From an uncultured Bacteroidota bacterium (GTDB lineage: Bacteria; Bacteroidota; Bacteroidia; Chitinophagales; Saprospiraceae): a stretch of 9,373 bases of DNA. The notes below the pieces were generated by a model. It was not told the origin of the DNA. It made no database searches and saw only the letters and a list, made by a program, of their open reading frames with translations. The DNA is taken from assembly GCA_937926185.1 (NCBI GenBank), contig CALEYM010000096.1, forward strand, positions 1-9,373. Reading direction: 5' to 3'. Of the stretch, positions 6,237-9,373 are shown piece by piece; within the stretch, counting starts at the first letter, position 1; every line of letters begins with the position of its first letter. The translations under genes and the position numbers were made by a program.

Positions 6237-7015
6237 TGTCGCTCGCCAAACGTATCATCCCTTGTCTCGACATCAAAGACGGCCAAACGGTGAAAGGTAT
6301 CCGGTTTGAGCAGCCGCGGCATGCCGGCGACCCCGCGGAACTGGCGGAAATGTACGCCCGGCAGGGGGCCGACGAATTGGTGCTGCTCGATATTACAGCC
6401 ACGCATGAAGGCCGTGCCACCTTTACTGGTTTGGTGCACCGGGTGGCCGAAGTGCTGGATATTCCCTTTACCGTGGGCGGCGGCATCGGATCGGTCGCCC
6501 AGGTGGAAGCACTGCTACGGGCGGGCGCCGATAAGGTAAGTATCAATTCGGCTGCCGTACGCCGGCCCGAACTGATCGACGAACTCGCCCGGACGTTCGG
6601 AAGCCAGTGTATTGTGCTGGCCATCGATGCTTGTCCGCATGCCGACGGGTATTGGTACGTGTATCTGAACGGCGGCCGCATCGCAACGCCGCAGCGGGCG
6701 CCCGACTGGGCGAGGGAGGCGGCCGACCGGGGCGCCGGCGAAATTTTGCTTACTTCGATGGCGCACGACGGCGTCAAAACAGGCTTTGCCCTCGATCTTA
6801 CCCGGGAAATCGCTACCTCGATACCCATTCCGGTGATCGCCTCCGGCGGCGCAGGGCGGCCCGAACATTTTCTCGACGTTTTTACCGCCGGAATGGCCGA
6901 TGCCGCGTTGGCAGCCAGCGTGTTCCATTTTGGCGAAATTCCTGTTCCGGCATTAAAAAAATACCTGTATTCGCATGGAATCAGCATCCGGATTGAACAA
7001 AACTCTTGCAACTGA
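6236..7015 (+). CDS. hisF: Imidazole glycerol phosphate synthase, cyclase subunit
   Basis: This 259-residue (beta/alpha)8 barrel uses ammonia from HisH to convert PRFAR to imidazole glycerol phosphate and AICAR, the latter feeding purine synthesis. Diagnostic features are RIIPCLDIKDG with catalytic Asp12, FTVGGGIGS, KVSINSAAV, VLAIDA with catalytic Asp131, LLTSMAHDGVKTGF and PVIASGGAG. The TSMAHDG motif differs slightly from the usual TSxDRDG but keeps the final Asp178. The length is slightly above 250. The C-terminal codons overlap the beginning of hisIE by 41 bp in another frame. Confidence 0.97.
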   Translation: MSLAKRIIPCLDIKDGQTVKGIRFEQPRHAGDPAELAEMYARQGADELVLLDITATHEGRATFTGLVHRVAEVLDIPFTVGGGIGSVAQVEALLRAGADKVSINSAAVRRPELIDELARTFGSQCIVLAIDACPHADGYWYVYLNGGRIATPQRAPDWAREAADRGAGEILLTSMAHDGVKTGFALDLTREIATSIPIPVIASGGAGRPEHFLDVFTAGMADAALAASVFHFGEIPVPALKKYLYSHGISIRIEQNSCN

Positions 7016-7616
7016 GCAGGAACTGAACCCCGATTTTGACAAATCGCCCGACAGCTTGTTGCCCGCCGTGGTGCAGGACGCCCGTACCGGCAAGGTGTTG
7101 ATGCTGGGCTATATGAACGCAGAGGCGCTCGCCAAAACCCTGGCATCCGGCTTTGTTACTTTTTTTAGCCGATCGAGGCAGCAATTGTGGCAGAAAGGTG
7201 AGTCTTCCGGCTATGCGCTGCGGCTGTGCGATATCTTGTTGGACTGCGACCGCGACACTTTCCTGATCAAAGCCGAACCTAATGGCCCGGTTTGTCATAC
7301 AGGCGCTGAAACCTGCTGGAACGAAACGAATACCTTGGCCGGATTTTTGAACGAACTGGAAAACATTATTCACCGGCGCCGCGTGGCAGACCCCGCCGGA
7401 TCGTATACCGCGAAACTGCTGTCGGGCCCGGTAGGTAAAATCGCCCAGAAAGTAGGGGAGGAGGCAGTGGAAACCGTTATCGAAGCCCTGGGCGACAATC
7501 GCGAGCGCCTGCTGAATGAAACGGCCGACCTGTTGTACCACCTGCTGGTACTGCTGGCCGCGAAGGACATCCGGTTGTCGGAGGTGGAACAAATCCTGGA
7601 AAGCAGACATGGTTAA
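6975..7616 (+). CDS. hisI: Bifunctional phosphoribosyl-AMP cyclohydrolase / phosphoribosyl-ATP pyrophosphatase
   Basis: This 213-residue HisIE fusion performs steps 2 and 3: pyrophosphate removal from phosphoribosyl-ATP (HisE, C-terminal) and ring opening of phosphoribosyl-AMP (HisI, N-terminal). HisI residues ~18-117 include LLPAVVQDARTGKVLMLGYM, metal-binding DCDRDT (90-95) and PVCHTGAETCW with Cys107 and Cys114. HisE residues ~124-213 include KVGEEAVE (159-166) and ETADLLYH (182-189), typical of the MazG-like pyrophosphatase fold. The ATG at 6975 lies inside hisF and gives about 17 extra N-terminal residues compared with usual HisI. It is the only in-frame ATG near the domain start; a TTG at 6993 is an alternative. 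It is the last his gene. Confidence 0.94.
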   Translation: MESASGLNKTLATEQELNPDFDKSPDSLLPAVVQDARTGKVLMLGYMNAEALAKTLASGFVTFFSRSRQQLWQKGESSGYALRLCDILLDCDRDTFLIKAEPNGPVCHTGAETCWNETNTLAGFLNELENIIHRRRVADPAGSYTAKLLSGPVGKIAQKVGEEAVETVIEALGDNRERLLNETADLLYHLLVLLAAKDIRLSEVEQILESRHG

Positions 7617-7617
7617 T

Positions 7618-7700
7618 AGTGATGAGTGATGAGTGATGAGTGATGAGTAAATTTTCCACTCATCACTCATCACTCATCACTCATCGCTCATCACTCAATC
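7618..7700. repeat. Inverted GTGATGA heptamer array between hisIE and the OMP gene
   Basis: Four GTGATGA units (7619-7646) are followed by a 9-nt core AAATTTTCC (7649-7657) and then inverted units ACTCATC (7658-7664, 7665-7671, 7672-7678, 7679-7685), GCTCATC (7686-7692) and ACTCAATC. Positions 7618-7648 pair with 7658-7688 over 31 bp with one mismatch. The structure begins 1 nt after the hisIE stop. It has no T-run after it, so it is not a typical intrinsic terminator, though such a stem could stabilise the 3' end of the his mRNA. Confidence 0.95.
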
Positions 7701-7715
7701 ACTTAATGAATATTC

Positions 7716-8384
7716 ATGCGATTCAGGATTTTTCTCTCTACCCTTTTTCTGACCGGCCTCGGCTTGTCAGCGAACGCCCAACTCCGTTACCAGCTCGGTT
7801 TTACGGCCGGCACCAATTACGCCTCGCTTCGTTCCGATCTGTTCACCACCTCGTCGGGCCGGCTGGCGCCGGTGATCGGTTGTTCCTTTGTGGTAGGATT
7901 GAATGATCTGCTTGAACTCAACCAGGAAGTGGTGTTCACGTTGCGCGGCGCCCGCGCGCGGGCCGTTTTTTTCCTCCCGGAAGAGAAACCTTCGGAGCAC
8001 ACGTACGCTTATTTTTATAATACGTTTGAAACCGCGTTGTTTGCCGGTTTTCAGCCCGGCCGGCACGTTCCCCTGCGTTTGCAGGCGGGCGCTTATTTCG
8101 GCGCCAACTTTCATACGCTCGACCGATCGCAACGCGAACTGATGGTGGGCGATTACGACAATATCAACAACGCTATCCGGGCCCCCGACCTCAACGACGC
8201 CTTCGCCGGGATCGATTTCGGCCCGGCTGCCGGCATTTCAGCGGGCGACGGCCGTTTCCGGGCCAGCGCCCGTTATTACCTCGGTATCCGGAACCTGTAT
8301 AATTATCTCGACTTCGTCGCTGCCGGTCCGGGCATCCGCACCAGCGCCCTGCGGCTGACGCTGACCTGGTTTTTGGGGACATGA
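7716..8384 (+). CDS. Putative outer membrane beta-barrel protein
   Basis: This 222-residue protein has a clear Sec signal peptide: MRFR, a hydrophobic stretch LFLTGLGL, then SANA|Q with a predicted cut after Ala21. The mature part alternates short Gly/aromatic-rich strands (for example QLGFTAGTNYASL, LRLQAGAYFGANF, FRASARYYLGI). It ends in a strand with aromatic residues near the C-terminus (LRLTLTWFLGT), as in the small PorT/OmpA-like barrels common in Bacteroidota. I infer an outer membrane location. The substrate or partner is unknown, and nothing links it to histidine synthesis other than position. The ATG at 7716 follows a 12-bp palindrome ATGAATATTCAT whose last two bases are its first two. 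I see no clear promoter of its own. Confidence 0.75.
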   Translation: MRFRIFLSTLFLTGLGLSANAQLRYQLGFTAGTNYASLRSDLFTTSSGRLAPVIGCSFVVGLNDLLELNQEVVFTLRGARARAVFFLPEEKPSEHTYAYFYNTFETALFAGFQPGRHVPLRLQAGAYFGANFHTLDRSQRELMVGDYDNINNAIRAPDLNDAFAGIDFGPAAGISAGDGRFRASARYYLGIRNLYNYLDFVAAGPGIRTSALRLTLTWFLGT

Positions 8385-8390
8385 TAGAGA

Positions 8391-8431
8391 GGTTTATGAG
8401 GGTTTATGAGGGTTTATGAGGGTTTATAAAC
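8391..8431 (+). repeat. GGTTTATGAG decamer array A
   Basis: Three exact GGTTTATGAG units (8391-8400, 8401-8410, 8411-8420) are followed by GGTTTATAAAC (8421-8431), which contains the palindrome GTTTATAAAC. The array begins 6 nt after the stop of the beta-barrel gene. Positions 8391-8426 are perfectly complementary to 8493-8528 of array B. Confidence 0.95.
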
Positions 8432-8467
8432 GGTAATGGTACTTCCGCTTGCGTTCTGGTACGATAC

Positions 8468-8538
8468 GTTTATGAGGGTTTATGAGGGTTTATAAACCCT
8501 CATAAACCCTCATAAACCCTCATAAACCTTCATAAACC
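8468..8538. repeat. Inverted decamer array B, perfect 50-bp palindrome
   Basis: One partial and one full GGTTTATGAG unit run into the palindrome GGTTTATAAACC (8487-8498). Four inverted units follow: CTCATAAACC at 8499-8508, 8509-8518 and 8519-8528, and TTCATAAACC at 8529-8538. Positions 8468-8492 and 8493-8517 are perfect complements with no loop. A 36-nt unique spacer (8432-8467), with TGGTAC at 8437-8442 and 8457-8462, separates it from array A. Confidence 0.96.
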
Positions 8539-8548
8539 AAATTATTCC

Positions 8549-8556
8549 TATCTTTG
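8549..8556 (+). promoter_or_regulatory. Bacteroidota -7 promoter box for the LytTR gene
   Basis: TATCTTTG is an exact match to the Bacteroidota -7 consensus TANNTTTG. It lies 22 nt before the ATG at 8579, which would give a leader of roughly 15 nt. No TTTG is present at the -33 position, where the last repeat unit lies instead. The box suggests the regulator is transcribed separately from the his operon and the barrel gene. Confidence 0.55.
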
Positions 8557-8578
8557 CCGGCGTTTCAAAAGCCGCCCG

Positions 8579-9340
8579 ATGATCAAAGCAGGATGTGCGA
8601 GCGCACATCCGGAAGATGGTTCGTTCTTGTTGTCCGGTGAAGCTGCCGAATTATTGCGCAGCAGAGATTTTTTAATCGCCCTCCTTCCCGTACCGCCAGT
8701 CGATCTTTCCGTGGATGTGTTGTTCGTGGATGCAAACAAAGTGAACAAACTGACTTCCGTGACCGATCTCCGCTCATGGACCTGGGTACTGTTGTCTTCC
8801 AACAAAGCGGATGCGTGGCGCGCGTGGCAGATGGGCGCCGTTTATTTTTTGCTCCGGCCGTTTACCTTGCATGATCTGGACCAGGCGCTCCAAAGGATTC
8901 AACAAAACTATTACTGGAAAAAACAAACCCTGCCCCCCGACTTTCAGCACCGGATGCTGGAGGTGCAAATGATCAAAGGACGCCGCGTTGCCGTCGACAG
9001 CCGGGACATACTTTTCCTGGAAGCGCGCGGGGAGATCACCTGCCTGCATCTGTGCCTGCCGGGGCAAGAGAAACTGATCGCCACCCGCAACCTCGGGTAT
9101 TGGGAACAACGGCTGGGCGAAGCCGAATTTATTCGCACCCACAAAAAATATTTGGTCAATGCAGCCCATGTTTCCGCCCTGAATACCAATGCCCTCCGGG
9201 TGCATGAGCACCTGGTACCGGTAGCTAAAAGGCGAAAAAAGGACGTGGAAAAATATATTTTATCCCACCAGACACTGCTTCGTCAGCCGGTAAAACCGGC
9301 AGGAGAGGGGCAAGGAGCACCGCTTGTTGAAAAAAAATGA
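8579..9340 (+). CDS. LytTR-family DNA-binding regulator with degenerate receiver domain
   Basis: This 253-residue protein has a C-terminal LytTR DNA-binding domain (about residues 135-232). Visible motifs are VDSRDILFLEARGEITCLHL, ATRNLGYWEQRL, FIRTHKKYLVNAAHVSAL and LVPVAKRRKKDVEKYIL, all typical of LytTR proteins in Bacteroidota. Residues ~40-108 resemble the second half of a receiver: VLFVDAN with Asp51 as a possible phosphoacceptor, then AWQMGAVYFLLRPFTLHDLDQAL. There, the usual Lys-Pro is Arg93-Pro94. The acidic pair expected near the N-terminus of a true receiver is missing, so phosphorylation is doubtful. The first ~15 residues are encoded partly by an inverted repeat (8591-8610) and may not be native; no other ATG lies before residue 85. 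The targets are unknown. Confidence 0.85.
   Translation: MIKAGCASAHPEDGSFLLSGEAAELLRSRDFLIALLPVPPVDLSVDVLFVDANKVNKLTSVTDLRSWTWVLLSSNKADAWRAWQMGAVYFLLRPFTLHDLDQALQRIQQNYYWKKQTLPPDFQHRMLEVQMIKGRRVAVDSRDILFLEARGEITCLHLCLPGQEKLIATRNLGYWEQRLGEAEFIRTHKKYLVNAAHVSALNTNALRVHEHLVPVAKRRKKDVEKYILSHQTLLRQPVKPAGEGQGAPLVEKK
8591..8610. repeat. 9-bp inverted repeat at the LytTR gene start
   Basis: GGATGTGCG (8591-8599) and CGCACATCC (8602-8610) are perfect complements separated by AG, starting 12 nt into the coding region. In RNA this makes a tight hairpin over the initiation region. It is either a regulatory structure or a small repeat inserted into the 5' end of the gene. Confidence 0.8.
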
Positions 9341-9373
9341 CGTTTATTGCATTCAGCTTTTTGGAAATGAAAA
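9341..9373. other. Downstream tail without identifiable features
   Basis: These 33 nt follow the LytTR stop codon. I see no terminator hairpin, repeat or gene start that can be judged within the window. Confidence 0.6.

Larger units (their letters stand above)
113..7616 (+). other. Histidine biosynthesis operon hisGDCBHAF(IE)
   Basis: Eight consecutive + strand genes encode the enzymes unique to the pathway from PRPP and ATP to histidine. Junctions are: hisG-hisD 94 nt, hisD-hisC 222 nt, hisC-hisB 3 nt, hisB-hisH 60 nt, hisH-hisA 3 nt, hisA-hisF 1-bp overlap and hisF-hisIE 41-bp overlap. The tight junctions imply co-transcription and translational coupling for hisC-B and hisH-A-F-IE. The wider junctions are the ones that contain repeat arrays. 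I see no strong internal promoter; the 222-nt hisD-hisC gap is the only place roomy enough for one. Confidence 0.9.

Noticed and set aside
6975..7015. The 41-bp hisF/hisIE overlap as a sign of a frameshift or fusion
   Set aside because: Both proteins are complete with normal motifs; overlaps of this size occur in compact operons and the extra HisIE residues may simply be an unconserved tail.
7706..7717. 12-bp palindrome ATGAATATTCAT at the beta-barrel gene start as an operator
   Set aside because: A single short AT-rich palindrome without a nearby promoter box is not enough to call a binding site.
9286..9300. GCCGGT-AAA-ACCGGC hairpin near the end of the LytTR gene as a terminator
   Set aside because: It lies within the coding region, has only a 6-bp stem and no T-run after it.

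Overview
The window is a chromosomal segment of a member of the Bacteroidota, probably from the Saprospiria/Chitinophagia side of the phylum. This placement is an inference from four things. The genes lack recognisable Shine-Dalgarno sequences. The clearest promoter element is of the Bacteroidota -7 type (TANNTTTG). The histidine genes run hisG-D-C-B-H-A-F-IE with fused bifunctional HisB and HisIE. They are followed by a small outer-membrane beta-barrel protein and a LytTR-type regulator. All genes are on the + strand, and base composition is mostly in the mid-50s % G+C.

Layout: 1-112 holds a possible promoter -7 box, a strong intrinsic terminator hairpin and a heptamer repeat that runs up to the hisG start codon. 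Positions 113-7616 carry a complete set of the genes unique to histidine biosynthesis: HisG (long form with regulatory domain), HisD, HisC, HisB (phosphatase + dehydratase), HisH + HisF (IGP synthase), HisA and HisIE. Together they take PRPP + ATP to histidine; none is missing or visibly broken. The hisC-B, hisH-A, hisA-F and hisF-IE junctions are tight (3 nt gaps or overlaps), which indicates a single transcript. Positions 7716-8384 encode a secreted beta-barrel-like protein of unknown function. Positions 8579-9340 encode a LytTR DNA-binding protein with a degenerate receiver-like N-terminus. The last 33 nt hold nothing I can name.

The unusual part of the window lies between and inside these ordinary genes. 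Almost every junction that is not tightly coupled is filled by a tandem or inverted array of short repeats, and each junction has a different unit: CCGTCCA (hisG leader), a 15-mer (hisG/hisD), GGATTTACAGGATTT plus a 14-bp hairpin (hisD/hisC), TAAACC(C)CTC (hisB/hisH), GTGATGA/TCATCAC inverted (hisIE/OMP) and GGTTTATGAG/CTCATAAACC inverted (OMP/LytTR). Two arrays also sit inside essential coding regions in frame. A CCGTCCA pair lies in hisC. A 121-bp inverted CGGATTR heptamer array lies in hisB and adds about 40 residues inside the dehydratase domain. Three arrays share the same architecture (tandem units, short core, same units inverted) although their sequences are unrelated. That points to a common generating process rather than one mobile sequence. 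This repeat behaviour is the best candidate here for something undescribed; I see no CRISPR, IS, phage or defence genes.
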